The notes beneath the pieces were generated by a model. That model saw nothing but the letters and a program-made list of their open reading frames with translations. It did not search any database and was not told where the DNA came from. A stretch of 64,000 nt of DNA from Trichomonas vaginalis G3 (Eukaryota > Parabasalia > Trichomonadida > Trichomonadidae). Positions 9,948-19,079 of the stretch are shown here, piece by piece; the first letter of the stretch is position 1, and each line of letters begins with the position of its first letter. The translations under genes were made by a program, and so were the position numbers. Location of the stretch: positions 6,705,962-6,769,961 of the forward strand of contig NC_067208.1 of NCBI RefSeq assembly GCF_026262505.1, given 5' to 3'.

Positions 9948-10903
9948 TCGTCATTTTCAACTTCTTTAGCATATTCGTCAGGAGTTGTCTTATATTTGTT
10001 AGGAACTGTCTTTGAAAGTATACCACCTTGAACTTTGACAAGTTTGAAACGAGGTCTGACAATAGTAGTTTTATCTTCTGCTTGCAGTGTGTACATTTTG
10101 CCATGTTTGCCTAAAACTTCATAATATTCTCTTGTATACTTTCTTCTATTTTTACGAACACGAATGTGAGTACCTGTCGGGTTCCCATTGTTGTCATAGT
10201 CAATAGTATTTTCATATGGGTCGCGTTTAGGTATTTCTATTTTTACTTTGTCACCTTTCTGAAGTTTGAAGCCCGGCATTCTTTCTTGTTTGTCTCTTTT
10301 GACTAAATTATTAAATATATAGTCTTTCTCTAAGTCAGGGTTGTTTTTCATTTCTTCGGGGGAGTGGTTTCCCAAACCTTTTTGTTTACGGCTATTGTAA
10401 ATATTTAAAACTTGTCTCATCTTTGCCATGGAGAAGTGTCTATATTTGTCGTCATATGACATTTCATTTGCTTCACCACCTTGTGGTTGGTTTAAGTCTC
10501 TTAACATTTTTATACAACCGTCAATGACACCAAGAGCAGAATGGTTTTGGTCGACAATGAAATATTGGTTTACATTTTTTGAACGCAGATAGTTTTTTAC
10601 ATCATCTGATTTGAAAGAACTTTCAAAGTCAGATGTCAGTTTTGTTGGATGGTATTTGTCAACGAATATTGTCAAAGCAGTTTTCACATCTAAAATATTT
10701 TTGGACCATAATGGTATGGCTTCACAGTATCTTGTGTTTTGACCAACAAATATTAACCAGTATGGTGGTCCATCTGTTCTAACTCTCGGAATGTTTTCCA
10801 AGATATCCATAAACCAAGCATTTGGTGTTGAACTAAAGATTTTTACCATGAGTGCTTTCTTTGTCGCTTTAGAAACATAGGGGTCCTTGTTTGGATTCGT
10901 CAT
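9944..10903 (-). CDS. Maverick/Polinton integrase (rve family)
   Basis: This intact 319-residue protein carries out element integration. Its catalytic core shows WFMDILENIPR (first Asp), an IFVGQNTRYCEAIPLW strand and KLTSDFESSFKSD (second Asp). The third acidic position falls in NHSALGVIDGCIKMLRDLN, where Asp rather than the usual Glu is seen. The C-terminal region has an SH3/chromo-like block (GFKLQKGDKVKIEIPKRDPY, YEVLGKHGKMYTLQAED) typical of target- or DNA-binding tails. The gene overlaps the fibre stop tail-to-tail by four bases. Unlike most of element 1 it is open throughout. It lacks an obvious N-terminal zinc finger, which may have been lost. Confidence 0.82.
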   Translation of the reverse strand: MTNPNKDPYVSKATKKALMVKIFSSTPNAWFMDILENIPRVRTDGPPYWLIFVGQNTRYCEAIPLWSKNILDVKTALTIFVDKYHPTKLTSDFESSFKSDDVKNYLRSKNVNQYFIVDQNHSALGVIDGCIKMLRDLNQPQGGEANEMSYDDKYRHFSMAKMRQVLNIYNSRKQKGLGNHSPEEMKNNPDLEKDYIFNNLVKRDKQERMPGFKLQKGDKVKIEIPKRDPYENTIDYDNNGNPTGTHIRVRKNRRKYTREYYEVLGKHGKMYTLQAEDKTTIVRPRFKLVKVQGGILSKTVPNKYKTTPDEYAKEVENDD

Positions 10904-10919
10904 TTTTATCCTATAAGAA

Positions 10920-11320
10920 ATGGGTTTATTTGGCGCATTAGCAGGAGTTGCATCCAGATTTTTGCCCGCAGTGGAACAATAGCCAGAGGTGTATTTGGAG
11001 TTGGAAGGAAGATTTTGAGTACATTAGGTATACTTAAAGAGAAAGCACAACCTATTATACAAACTGTACAGAAAGGTTGGGATGTAGCACGAGATGCAAC
11101 AAATCTTATTCCAAATCCTGAAACAAGAGGAAAAGTTCAAGGATGGATGGACAATGTAGGAAGACAAGCAGGAAACTATTATAACAAAGCAAATGACTAC
11201 TATAACCAAGCAGGACACTATATGGACCAAGGTGAAAGATTCTTTAACAGAGGATATAACCATGCACAACAATGGGTAAACAATAACCAACCTCAACCGC
11301 CTCAAACGTGGGGAATGTAA
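10920..11320 (+). pseudogene. Small protein with hydrophobic N-terminus, one frameshift
   Basis: The start at 10920 gives MGLFGALAGVASRFLPAV. A one-base shift near 10970 joins it to TIARGVFGVGRKILSTLGIL and on to a helical, asparagine/tyrosine/glutamine-rich tail (GNYYNKANDYYNQAGHYMDQ). Only the part from 11015 is open with an ATG of its own. The start is divergent from the integrase, 16 bases apart. The amphipathic N-terminus is of the same style as the peptide at 6498. Function unknown; a minor virion protein is plausible. Confidence 0.45.
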
Positions 11321-11339
11321 AGTTTTTTACTGAGATGAA

Positions 11340-11491
11340 ATGAACAATACAGCATTGAGACAAATGGGTTCAAGATGGATTTGTCGGCTTCCAGCAGTTA
11401 CAAACGTGTTTGTCAAGTTCTTCCTATACCTCAGGAAGTTTTAGACCGACTTAAAAAACAACAACAACCAGTTGAAAACAAACCAAACTAA
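11340..11491 (+). CDS. Microprotein between two ACTGAGATGAA boxes
   Basis: ATG at 11340 follows AGTTTTTTACTGAGATGAA. A frameshift or internal start at 11375 yields a 38-residue product (MDLSASSSYKRVCQVLPIPQ, EVLDRLKKQQQP, VENKPN) ending at 11491. The same box precedes the next gene at 11511. The small size and frameshift make it uncertain. Confidence 0.35.
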
Positions 11492-11510
11492 AATTTTTTA
11501 CTGAGATGAA

Positions 11511-12095
11511 ATGACCGAAGAAGTTGAAACGGTAGATTTGACACCACAAACAAAAAGTTCAGAACCATTGTCAAAACCTGTCAAAGAACTTACAAATGAA
11601 GAGAAAAATTCAATAATAGAAAGTGCCAGGTCTGGAAATACAAACCCTAACTACAAAGTCACTTTTCATAAAAATGGAACGGCAAGTATCTCAAAAAAGA
11701 AACAGACTCTCACAAATAAAATATTGAAGTCTGAAGGAGCTTTCGAGACAACAGATGGAAAAGTTTACTTCACTGACCAACAGTTCATTATAGAACATCT
11801 CATTGACTTAGAGTCGAAATATTCTAAACTTTACAACAAACACAAAAAGTTGAAAGGAAAACAAAAACAAATGGCATATGATATTTATGAAGATGTTGAC
11901 GACACAACTGTTCCTGCAAGTGAAGTAAAGTCAGAGGAACCGAAAAGTGACGAAAAACCGATAGAAGAAGAAAAACCAAAAACTGAAGATAAACCAAAAC
12001 CAAAGTTTAGTTTCCAAACTAAACCAAGTCAACCTTCATTAGCTGGTATGGGTTGGCGTCAAAGACTTATGGCAGCAGGCGGTTATGTAAAGTAA
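11511..12095 (+). CDS. Conserved element protein family C
   Basis: An intact 194-residue protein with an N-terminal motif LTNEEKNSIIESARSG, then YKVTFHKNGTASISKKK. It goes on to a coiled segment around residues 95-120, a Glu/Lys/Pro-rich linker and a C-terminus GMGWRQRLMAAGGYVK. Element 3 encodes a related protein directly upstream of its capsid gene (61354-61803; LSPSEKQSIILNEAKG, YYVCHMKNGSVQVRKRK). The shared order is SEK/EEK-x-SII, a short gap, then K-N-G-(T/S)-(A/V)-x-(I/V)-x-K-(K/R)-K. I know no function. Conservation next to capsid genes suggests a virion or assembly role. A TTTTTTACTGAGATGAA box directly precedes the start. Confidence 0.65.
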   Translation: MTEEVETVDLTPQTKSSEPLSKPVKELTNEEKNSIIESARSGNTNPNYKVTFHKNGTASISKKKQTLTNKILKSEGAFETTDGKVYFTDQQFIIEHLIDLESKYSKLYNKHKKLKGKQKQMAYDIYEDVDDTTVPASEVKSEEPKSDEKPIEEEKPKTEDKPKPKFSFQTKPSQPSLAGMGWRQRLMAAGGYVK

Positions 12096-12125
12096 AGAAA
12101 AAAATATTTTTTTATTTTTATAAAA

Positions 12126-12377
12126 ATGCCCCCATATAGAATGGACAGAAAGTCTGCTAGAATAAAAGCAGAGTTGCAAAGATATGGTTGGAGAGTTTCG
12201 AAGAAGTTTAAATATAGGAAGGGAAGACCCATAAAAGTCTATGACAAACTGGCTGGTCTTCGCTACGAAATGGATTTGGAAACAGCACGTGCAAATTATC
12301 CAAACATACTAGAGAGGTTAGAAGAAGAACGTCTTATGGACATGCCTTTCGATGTTAGTGAACATTGCATGAAGTAA
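12126..12377 (+). CDS. Small basic protein, unknown
   Basis: This 83-residue intact product begins MPPYRMDRKSARIKAELQRY and is rich in Arg and Lys, with an acidic, Met-rich C-terminus (ERLEEERLMDMPF). The start follows AAAAATATTTTTTTATTTTTATAAAA, a clear example of the short AT-rich box seen before structural genes. No family recognised; a DNA-binding or packaging role is possible from charge alone. Confidence 0.5.
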   Translation: MPPYRMDRKSARIKAELQRYGWRVSKKFKYRKGRPIKVYDKLAGLRYEMDLETARANYPNILERLEEERLMDMPFDVSEHCMK

Positions 12378-12420
12378 AAAATTTATTTTAAAAAAGTGAC
12401 ATTTTTTAATTTTATTTGAA

Positions 12421-12525
12421 ATGTACGCTGAGTTTGTTGGAGAAGACCGTTGGGAAACTTGTTTGTTAGATGAGAAATATGAAATGGCATACCATTTTAA
12501 AACAATATATTTTTACATATATTAA
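12421..12525 (+). CDS. Possible 34-residue microprotein
   Basis: ATG at 12421 after TTTTTTAATTTTATTTGAA gives MYAEFVGEDRWETCLLDEKY and ends inside the promoter box of the next gene. Spacing and promoter-like sequence favour it, but the size does not allow a firm call. Confidence 0.3.
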   Translation: MYAEFVGEDRWETCLLDEKYEMAYHFKTIYFYIY

Positions 12526-13360
12526 ATGCTTCAGGTTGAAAAACAAAGAACAAAAGTAGCAGATACAAAACCGTTAGACTATATCTTTACAAATGCTGGT
12601 AGGACTATTTCAGATGAAGAAATTTCATCCCGAGCATACAGGTTTGACTATCCAATTCGTTGGCTTCAAAGTCCTTCAGATGCAAAGGCAATAGGATTTA
12701 GAAGAGTTTTGTTTTCAAATAGAACTAACGCATTTATGTTCGCAGTATATTTTCATGGGCAGTATAAAGGTTCTGATGGTCTAATAGACAAATTTGACGA
12801 AATGAGAATCTTTACAGTTCGTTCAGACGAAAGTCTTGAGAAAACTCTAAATGACTTTCAAACTCAAATGAACAAATATTATTGGGAATTTCAAGAAAAA
12901 TACGACTCTTTACTAAATGGAACATACTATCTGAAACTAGAATATGACAAGATGAACTCCACCGTTTCATTTCAAAAGATTGAAATTAACCCTCCAAGAG
13001 ATACAGAGTTTTTATTTTGGAAAGTAGACAAACGTTCTTGGGCACAATTTCTTCGGTTACTAAACCAGAACGAACCATTACCCACCAGATGGTCCATTTC
13101 AATTTATACTTCCACCAGCAGATTTGACAGTTTATAGAAACGTGTTTGACCCTCAAAATGTTATGTGTCATGCAAGTTTCAGTTCAAGCAACAATAGTTT
13201 TCTATGTATTGGTAAGGACTTTTATGACTTTGCTTCTAAATTCTACGAACCACCTAGTAACAGTTTCTCTGACTTTCAAGTTTGGTTCACAACAAATGGT
13301 GTGCAACATATTATTCCATTGTACTATGACTTTTATCTCGAATTGTCTTTCATATTATAA
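12526..13360 (+). pseudogene. Conserved element protein X (candidate minor capsid), one frameshift
   Basis: The start at 12526 follows ATATATTTTTACATATATTAA. The product (about 280 residues if one shift near 13080 is ignored) has KPLDYIFTNAG, YRFDYPIRWLQSPSDAKAIG and FRRVLF. The C-terminal part reads VMCHASFSSSNNSFLCIGKD, YEPPSNSFSDFQVWFTTNG and YYDFYLELSF. The last strands resemble the minus-strand protein of element 2 at 37651-38130 (YISLHSNLVQSN, IEFLEFWFKYPDGKKI, YYSIMLMLEY). Ending on an FWF/DG/ELSF strand pattern fits single jelly-roll minor capsid or penton-type proteins of Polintons; this is inference. A dead inverted paralogue lies at 6746-7598. Confidence 0.5.
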
Positions 13361-13860
13361 CTACGGAAAAGTGCTGAAAAAGTATTGAAAATAATGTTTA
13401 TGTTAGCATGTTAGATCTAACACGTTTTCTAACCACTTTTCTAACATCGTAGAAAACTCATGAAAACAATTTATTTTTGACACTTTCACAAAAAACATAA
13501 AAAAGTGCAGTTAAACGTTAAGGTTTACTGAACTGGTTGGATGTCGCCTTCACAGGTTTATGTAGAATGGTTGACCCGAGAAGCGAAGGAGAGACTGAAT
13601 TGCAATTTCATATGGGGTAGGGGGTTCTCCTTGTTTGGTATTTTTATCCAAGGACGTTTGTTTAGGAACTTAACAAGAGCTTCTTTTTTTGCGTCCTTTA
13701 TGTCGTCGAAAGGAGTGTTTTCTGGTATTTGAATTGGAATTCGGTCGAAGTCTCGAGATTCAAGACAGCCCTTCCAGAAATAGTGGTGAACTTGAACCTT
13801 GGGCTTCATGACCTTGCGCAAGTAGTCTTTTTACGCAGTCGTTAAGTTAAATTAGGTAAA
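13361..13860. other. Region with first AGATCT palindrome and a doubtful minus-strand frame
   Basis: It holds the first TTAGATCTAA palindrome (13411-13420) with satellite CTAAC words. A minus-strand frame at 13558-13821 has a protein-like start (KPKVQVHHYFWKGC, IPIQIPENTPFDDIKDAKKE) but no promoter box and no counterpart. It may be a gene remnant. Confidence 0.4.
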
Positions 13861-14190
13861 TTGCCTCGTCAAATCCTTCTGGCATTCCGAGTCCTTCCAT
13901 CCGACAGGAAAATATTTTCCCGACAACTGGAAAAAATTTTCCTTCCGACAGAAAAAATTCTTCCTTCCGACAGGAAAAATTTTTCCAGTTGTCCGTCCGT
14001 AAACCATTCAAATTTTCGAAAATTGAGAACTTTTTGGTCGAACTTCAGAAAAAGTTTTTCCATCCGACAGGAAAAAATTTTCCATCCGACAGGAAAAAAT
14101 TTTCCGGACAAAGGGAAAAAAATTTCCTTCCGACAGGAAAAGTTCTTCCATCCGACAGGAAAAGTTCTTCCATCCGACAGGACACAAACA
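13861..14190. repeat. CCGACAGGAAAA palindromic repeat array
   Basis: Repeated TTCC(A/T)TCCGACAGGAAAAA(A)TTTTTCC words, roughly 24 bp each, fill this block with variants. Each unit can fold because GGAAAA and TTTTCC alternate. Six-frame reading gives only low-complexity frames (PTGKNFPSDRK). It ends at the start of the proline-rich gene. It resembles a hairpin-forming intergenic array rather than coding DNA. Confidence 0.7.
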
Positions 14191-14191
14191 A

Positions 14192-14540
14192 ATGTCCCAC
14201 GTCCCACCAACCGAGTCCATTCCCAAACCAGAGGAACCTAAAGAACCACAACAGTCTCCTCAGCAACCTCAGTTCCAGCAAGTACCTCCGAATTTCTACC
14301 AATTTCCCCTCTCAAGGTTACTACCCACCACAAGGCTTCCCGAACTACCCTCCTCAGCCTATGCCTTACTTCCCCAACCCTTGGATGTTCCAGCAAGCTC
14401 CACCCCAGCAATTCCAATCTCAATCCAAATCGAAGAGAGACCAAGAGTTCGAAGAAGGTCTGAACCGCTTACGCAAAGAGTATGCCACAGCTCCAATTGA
14501 GAGAAAGTTGTTCCCGGACCAAAAATATAATTTATGTTAA
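14192..14540 (+). pseudogene. Proline/glutamine-rich protein, one frameshift
   Basis: ATG at 14192 gives MSHVPPTESIPKPEEPKEPQ and QQPQFQQVPPNFYQF. A one-base shift near 14310 then continues with SQGYYPPQGFPNYPPQPMPY, MFQQAPPQQFQSQSK and a charged helical end (RDQEFEEGLNRLRKEYATA). Its composition differs from its neighbours, with C-rich codons. No family recognised; the disordered proline-rich part and helical tail would fit a scaffold or tegument-like role. Confidence 0.45.
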
Positions 14541-14799
14541 CATGTTAGATCTAACATGTTTTTTCACCTCTTTTTTCACCCTCTTGAATTTTCATGACTT
14601 CTTCGTAAATGTTTTGTCAAGACTTCTTCGTAATGAGTGTAAAGGACCCAAAAATAATGTTTAGGGTAGAAGGTTAGATCTAACCTGTTTTCTAACCTGT
14701 TTTCTACCCTCTTGAATTTTCATGAATTTCCTTAAGATAGAAAAAATAAAGTTAGTTTTATTTTGTATTTATTTTTTTATTTTGTATGTAAGAACATAT
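14541..14799. promoter_or_regulatory. AGATCT palindromes and early promoter upstream of the KilA-N gene
   Basis: Contains palindromes GTTAGATCTAAC at about 14544-14555 and AGGTTAGATCTAACCT at about 14671-14684, each followed by iterated (T)CTAACCTGTTTT or TTTTCACC words. It ends in TTAAGATAGAAAAAATAAAG and TTAGTTTTA, about 40-60 bases before the ATG. The AATAAAGTTAGTTTTA box recurs before the genes at 16077 and 18241 and before the helicase of element 2. Confidence 0.6.
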
Positions 14800-15411
14800 A
14801 TGACAAACATTGAGTTTGAAACAGTTAGAAAGATAGACAATGACACCAAATTGGTTAGAATAGGTGATTTAAACGTAAGATACTCAAAGAAATACAACAA
14901 ATATTCTTTGTCAGACATTTTATCTCCATCTGGAAAGAGACCGAAGGACTGGGTTAGAATTGCTTCTACTCAGAAAATTTTGACAAGAAATCCTGAGCTT
15001 ATGATATCAGTAGCATTTCATGGAACAAGAGCATATCTTATAGACAAAAGTCTTATACCAATAGTTTTGTTATGGTTAGACCCAGTTGTTGGATATAACT
15101 TCATAACATATGGTTCATTCGATACGGAACGTTGCAGTGAAGGCTTACTTTACATCGTTCAGAAACCGAAGGACTTCAACACAAAAAGATATAAGATAGG
15201 AAGAACATATAATATAACTCTAAGATATGACTCTACAGTCAATAGAGTCAAGGTTGTGTTCGTTAATGATATGAGAGCTGCAGAAACAGAACTACTTGAA
15301 AAGTTTGAGAAAATATATGGTGCTCCCATAAAAGGTAAAGAAACGTTTGAAGTAGATGAGATAGATAAAGCTATAAAATTATTTGACGAAGTTGCTGAAA
15401 AATACATGTAA
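14800..15411 (+). CDS. KilA-N / T5orf172-type protein (Bro-like)
   Basis: The ATG at 14800 is preferred over one at 14722 because the latter lies inside the promoter box. Residues 1-110 match the KilA-N DNA-binding domain (YSLSDILSPSGKRPKDWVRI; LLWLDPVVGYNF). Residues about 118-200 match the T5orf172/GIY-YIG-like domain (GLLYIVQKP, KRYKIGRTYNITLRYDS, AAETELLEKFEKIYGAPIKG, ETFEVDE). Such proteins are common in large DNA viruses, baculoviruses and phages and are thought to act in regulation or DNA metabolism. The gene is intact in an element where most are broken. It lies downstream of the AGATCT palindromes and an early-type promoter. Confidence 0.8.
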   Translation: MTNIEFETVRKIDNDTKLVRIGDLNVRYSKKYNKYSLSDILSPSGKRPKDWVRIASTQKILTRNPELMISVAFHGTRAYLIDKSLIPIVLLWLDPVVGYNFITYGSFDTERCSEGLLYIVQKPKDFNTKRYKIGRTYNITLRYDSTVNRVKVVFVNDMRAAETELLEKFEKIYGAPIKGKETFEVDEIDKAIKLFDEVAEKYM

Positions 15412-16076
15412 AGCGTTTATTTTTGGTCTTTTGTGAAAGTCAGAAAATAAAGTTAGTGTCATTCTTTTGTATTTTTTTGTATGTAAGATATGATTTCAGG
15501 GATTTTTTTGACGAATTGTTAACCTTCACTTCGTCAAAAAATAACAGTTATCTAATGAAAAAGTGTCATTTTTTGTATTTTTTTGTATTTGACGAGAATG
15601 TCGGGTAGATGGTTAGATCTAACACGTTTTCTAACACGTTTTCTAACCTCTTGAATTTTCATGAAATTTACACCAAAAATATAATTTATGTTAGAATGTT
15701 AGATCTAACACGTTTTCTAACACGTTTTCTAACCTCTTGAATTTGTCAAGACTTCTTCGTAAATGTTTTGTCAAGACTTCTTCGTAATGAGTGTAAAGGA
15801 CCCAAAAATATAATTTAGGTGAAGAAGTGAGATCTCACCTGTTTTCTCACCTGTTTTTTCACCTCTTGAATTTTCATGACTTCTTCGTAAATGTTTTGTC
15901 AAGACTTCTTCGTAATGAGTGTAAAGGACCCAAAAATATAATTTAGGTGAAGAAGTGAGATCTCACCTGTTTTTTCACCTCTTTTTTCACCTCTTGAATT
16001 TTCATGAATTTTCCCGAAATAAAAAATAAAGTTAGTTTTATTTTATTTATTTTTTATTTTGTATAAAAAAATAAAA
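15412..16076. repeat. Reiterated early-promoter and palindrome units
   Basis: Four palindromes (about 15611, 15698, 15827 and 15956) lie in units of about 129 bp. Each unit has AGGACCCAAAAATATAATTTA, the palindrome, iterated CACCTGTTTT words, TTGAATTTTCATGA and GACTTCTTCGTAAATGTTTT. A decayed AATAAAGTTAGT box occurs near 15446 with only a nine-codon frame after it, so a gene may have been lost. The last unit ends in AAAAATAAAGTTAGTTTTA before the gene at 16077. Confidence 0.7.
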
Positions 16077-17008
16077 ATGTCAACAATCGGCACAACAACA
16101 ATTCAAACAACAGCACCAAACTCTTTAGTCATGAATCCAACATCTATGTTGGTAGAGATGAAAAGCTTCATTCCTTCTTCATATACTTTTTGAACAGAAA
16201 TCCAGAAGATAAAGCAAGAATTTAACAAGTAATTTAGACTGTAGTGCGAAAGATGAAACAAATGAACAGTATCTTTATGAAATGCAGGACATTATTGACC
16301 ATTTGCCTAAACTACCTGAAATCCAACAACAAAACTCACTATTCCTGAATTCGACGAAATTGAAGTCAAAGCAACTGACTCAGTAGAAATAAAGAAGTTC
16401 ATACGAAAGGTAAACTATGAGTTTCTAGGATTTCATTGCAACCATAAGGTTATGGACAAAGATTGCGAATGGTATATAAGAATGTTTCTGACATATATAA
16501 ATCTGAAGAATTTAAGACCTACGACAACTTTGTTTCGTTAGTTGCTGAATGTGTATGGCAGATAAGAGATGAAGATAGAAGAGGTAAAGTATGGAACAAA
16601 CAAATAAGACCCGCTATGTTTGAGATGAAGAGAGCAATTGACGCTTTAGTTGTTTTAGCTGGTAAGGTTTCAGAATATAACGCAAAAATGAACCCGCAAT
16701 GTTCTAAATGTAAAGCAGCAATGAGGAAATATAACTACTCCGTCAAAGAGATAGAACGTATGAGAAACGACTATGCAGACTTAAAGAAAGAAGCAGAGAA
16801 GCCGGTAGAAAATAAAATGGACATGTTAGCATTTCTGAACAAAAACTATCCAACAGCAGAAGATTTCCTTCTATCTGACGTCAAGAAGAAATATAAAGAG
16901 ACTTTCGGCATAGTTAAAACATTCGATGTACTAAAAGAAGAAATAGAAGCTACAAAACTGTTTAAAGTCTCACGAATTCATAACGTTTACCATGTAAAAC
17001 GCTTATAA
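16077..17008 (+). pseudogene. Early protein of unknown family, frameshifted
   Basis: The start at 16077 (MSTIGTTTIQTTAPNSLVMN) follows the AATAAAGTTAGTTTTA box. At least three shifts (near 16190, 16325 and 16465) separate blocks such as NEQYLYEMQDIIDHLPKLPE, KVNYEFLGFHCNHKVMDKDC and the intact 3' half. That half has WQIRDEDRRGKVWNKQIRPA, a CSKCKAA motif around 16700 and a C-terminus ending FKVSRIHNVYHVKRL. The last 165 bases are duplicated at 17448-17613. Flanking AGATCT units point outward in inverted orientation on the two sides. I do not recognise the family; its promoter suggests early expression. Confidence 0.45.
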
Positions 17009-18240
17009 AATAACAGGTGAGAAAAGAGGTGAGAAAACAGGTGAGATCTCACATGCTAACATAAAATATATTTTTGCTATCTTAAGGAAATTCACGAAAA
17101 TTCATGAGTTTTGTGTGTTTTAGACCATGTTAGAAAACAGGTTAGAAAACAGGTTAGATCTAACCATCTACCCTAAATTATATTTTTGGGTCCTTTACAC
17201 TCATTACGAAGAAGTCTTGACAAAACATTTACGAAGAAGTCATGAAAATTCAAGAGGTTAGAAAACGTGTTAGAAAAGAGGTTAGATCTAACATGCTAAC
17301 ATAAACTTTATTTTTGCTGAATTCCGTATGAAAATTCATGAGTTTTGTGTGTTTTAGACCATGTTAGAAAAGAGGTGAGAAAACAGGTTAGATCTAACCA
17401 TCTACCCTAAAATATATTTTTGGTCATTTACGATGAAGTCTTGACAAAAACTATCCAACAGCAGAAGATTTCCTTCTATCTGACGTCAAGAAGAAATATA
17501 AAGAAACTTTCGGCATTGTTAAAACATTCGATGTACTAAAAGAAGAAATAGAAGCTACAAAACTGTTTAGGATTTCAAATATACATCGTACAATTCATGT
17601 AAAACGCTTGTGAAATAACTGGGGTAGAAAACAGGTGAGAAAACAGGTGAGATCTCACCACTTCACCTAAACATTATTTTTGTCTGATTTACGCTCATTA
17701 CGATGAAGAAGTCTTGACAAAACATATACGTTCATGTTTGACAAAACATTTACGAAGAAGTCTTGACAAAACATATACGTTCATTACGATGAAGAAGTCT
17801 TGACAAAACATGTACGAAGAAGTCTTGACAAAACATGTACGAAGAAGTCTTGACAAAACATGTACGAAGAAGTCTTGACAAAACATGTACGATGAAATCA
17901 TGAAAATTCATGAGGTGAGAAAAGAGGTGAGAAAACAGGTGAGATCTAACCTTCTACCCTAAACATTATTTTTGCTGAATTCAGCAACAAAATTCTGAGT
18001 AAAATGGCATATGCTTGCTTCCCTCGGAAAACCGAGAGAAGAGATTCCGTATGAAAACAGTGAAGAACAGCGAGTAAGTAAAAAAACTTAGTCGCCAAAA
18101 CTCTATGAAAATCGTGAAGCACAGCGAGTAGGTAAAAAAACGTAGTCGCCAAAACTCTATGAAAACAGTGAATTTCCTTAAGATAGAAAAAATAAAGTTA
18201 GTTTATTTTTATTTATTTTTATTTTGTATTAAAGACAGAT
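17009..18240. repeat. Inverted set of palindrome units, tandem 25-mers and gene fragment
   Basis: Six more palindromes (about 17041, 17153, 17281, 17386, 17649, 17940) carry their 12-bp AGGTGAGAAAAC satellites on the left, opposite in orientation to the set at 13.4-16.0 kb. A 3' fragment of the preceding gene lies at 17448-17613. Four or more tandem copies of TTGACAAAACATGTACGAAG occupy 17710-17890. A twofold repeat with AACAGCGAGTA and TTAGTCGCCAAAACTCTATG occupies 18050-18170, then an AATAAAGTTAGTTTA box near 18190. Confidence 0.7.
17448..17613 (+). pseudogene. Duplicated 3' fragment of the early gene at 16077-17008
   Basis: The frame reads NYPTAEDFLLSDVKKKYKET and ends IHRTIHVKRL, matching the last 55 codons of the upstream gene with few changes (VSRIHNVYHVKRL there). 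It has no start and is bracketed by palindrome units, so it was probably copied by recombination between them. Confidence 0.75.
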
Positions 18241-19058
18241 ATGTCAACAACAGAGAACACAACAACAGTTATAGTCCATGAAGCCATAAATGAAGAATAT
18301 GAGTACATACAGTTTAACAAACAACTCCGTCTCATTCGTTCGGTCAAAGACGATATGTACCAAATGCAAAGTATTTGACAGCATGTTTTGCTCCAGATAC
18401 CAAACATACAGACTGACATTGGTTCAAAAACCAAAGCACACAAAAACTTTTTTGAGCGAAGCACAGCGAGACCGACTTTTTTCTGGGTCGCCTAAAACTC
18501 ATGAAAATCGTAAAAATTTGCCAAATGGTTTGAGAGGTTGGTATGTACATAGATCTTTTGTAAATGCTGTTGCAATGTGGGCTTCGCCTCGTTATGCTTG
18601 GAATATTTACAGACTTCTTGACGAAATTCATAGACAAGAACGTGAAGAGATGGAAAACAAGCTTGAAGCAAAAGATGAAGTCATTGAAGCAAAAGACAAA
18701 AGCATTCAGAAAAGAATACCACGTTCGGTACCAAAAGGAAAGGAAAAGAACTATAAGTATATGATTTATACTGAAGAGATGAAAATGAAGAAGATAAAGA
18801 TATGGTTATGTTGCATTTAGTCAGAAGAAACAACAAAGCTTTACGACCTTGCTAAGATTTACAAATCTGACAGAAATGAGTTCTATCGCGAAAACTTACC
18901 GATTTCAATGACCGAATGAAGATGTGAAAACAAATAGTTCAAGATACGTTACTCAAACACACTATGATATGAAAGGTTGTACAATACTTACCTTCAAAGA
19001 AGACTTACCGCTACTGAAGGAAAAAATAACAGAGTATTTTGACAACTTCAAACAATAG
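18241..19058 (+). pseudogene. KilA-N protein, frameshifted
   Basis: ATG at 18241 (MSTTENTTTVIVHEAINEEY) follows an early-type box. After a shift near 18370 a second frame contains LRGWYVHRSFVNAVAMWASP and RYAWNIYRLLDEIHRQ, which is the C-terminal part of KilA-N domains, then a coiled coil (EEMENKLEAKDEVIEAKDKS). After a further shift it shows the typical end MVMLHLVRRNNKA, LAKIYKSDRNEFYRENLPIS and a stop at 19056. A repeat-like insertion (AGCGAAGCACAGCGAGACCG, TGGGTCGCC, 18455-18505) resembling the repeat at 18100 lies inside the gene. KilA-N proteins of large DNA viruses bind nucleic acid; this copy is broken. Confidence 0.6.
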
Positions 19059-19079
19059 GGTAGATGCACTCTTTATTTT

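Noticed and set aside
13861-14302. Overlapping low-complexity frames of 70-180 codons on both strands
   Set aside because: They are produced by the CCGACAGGAAAA repeat in all frames and have no protein-like composition apart from the proline-rich gene that starts at 14192.
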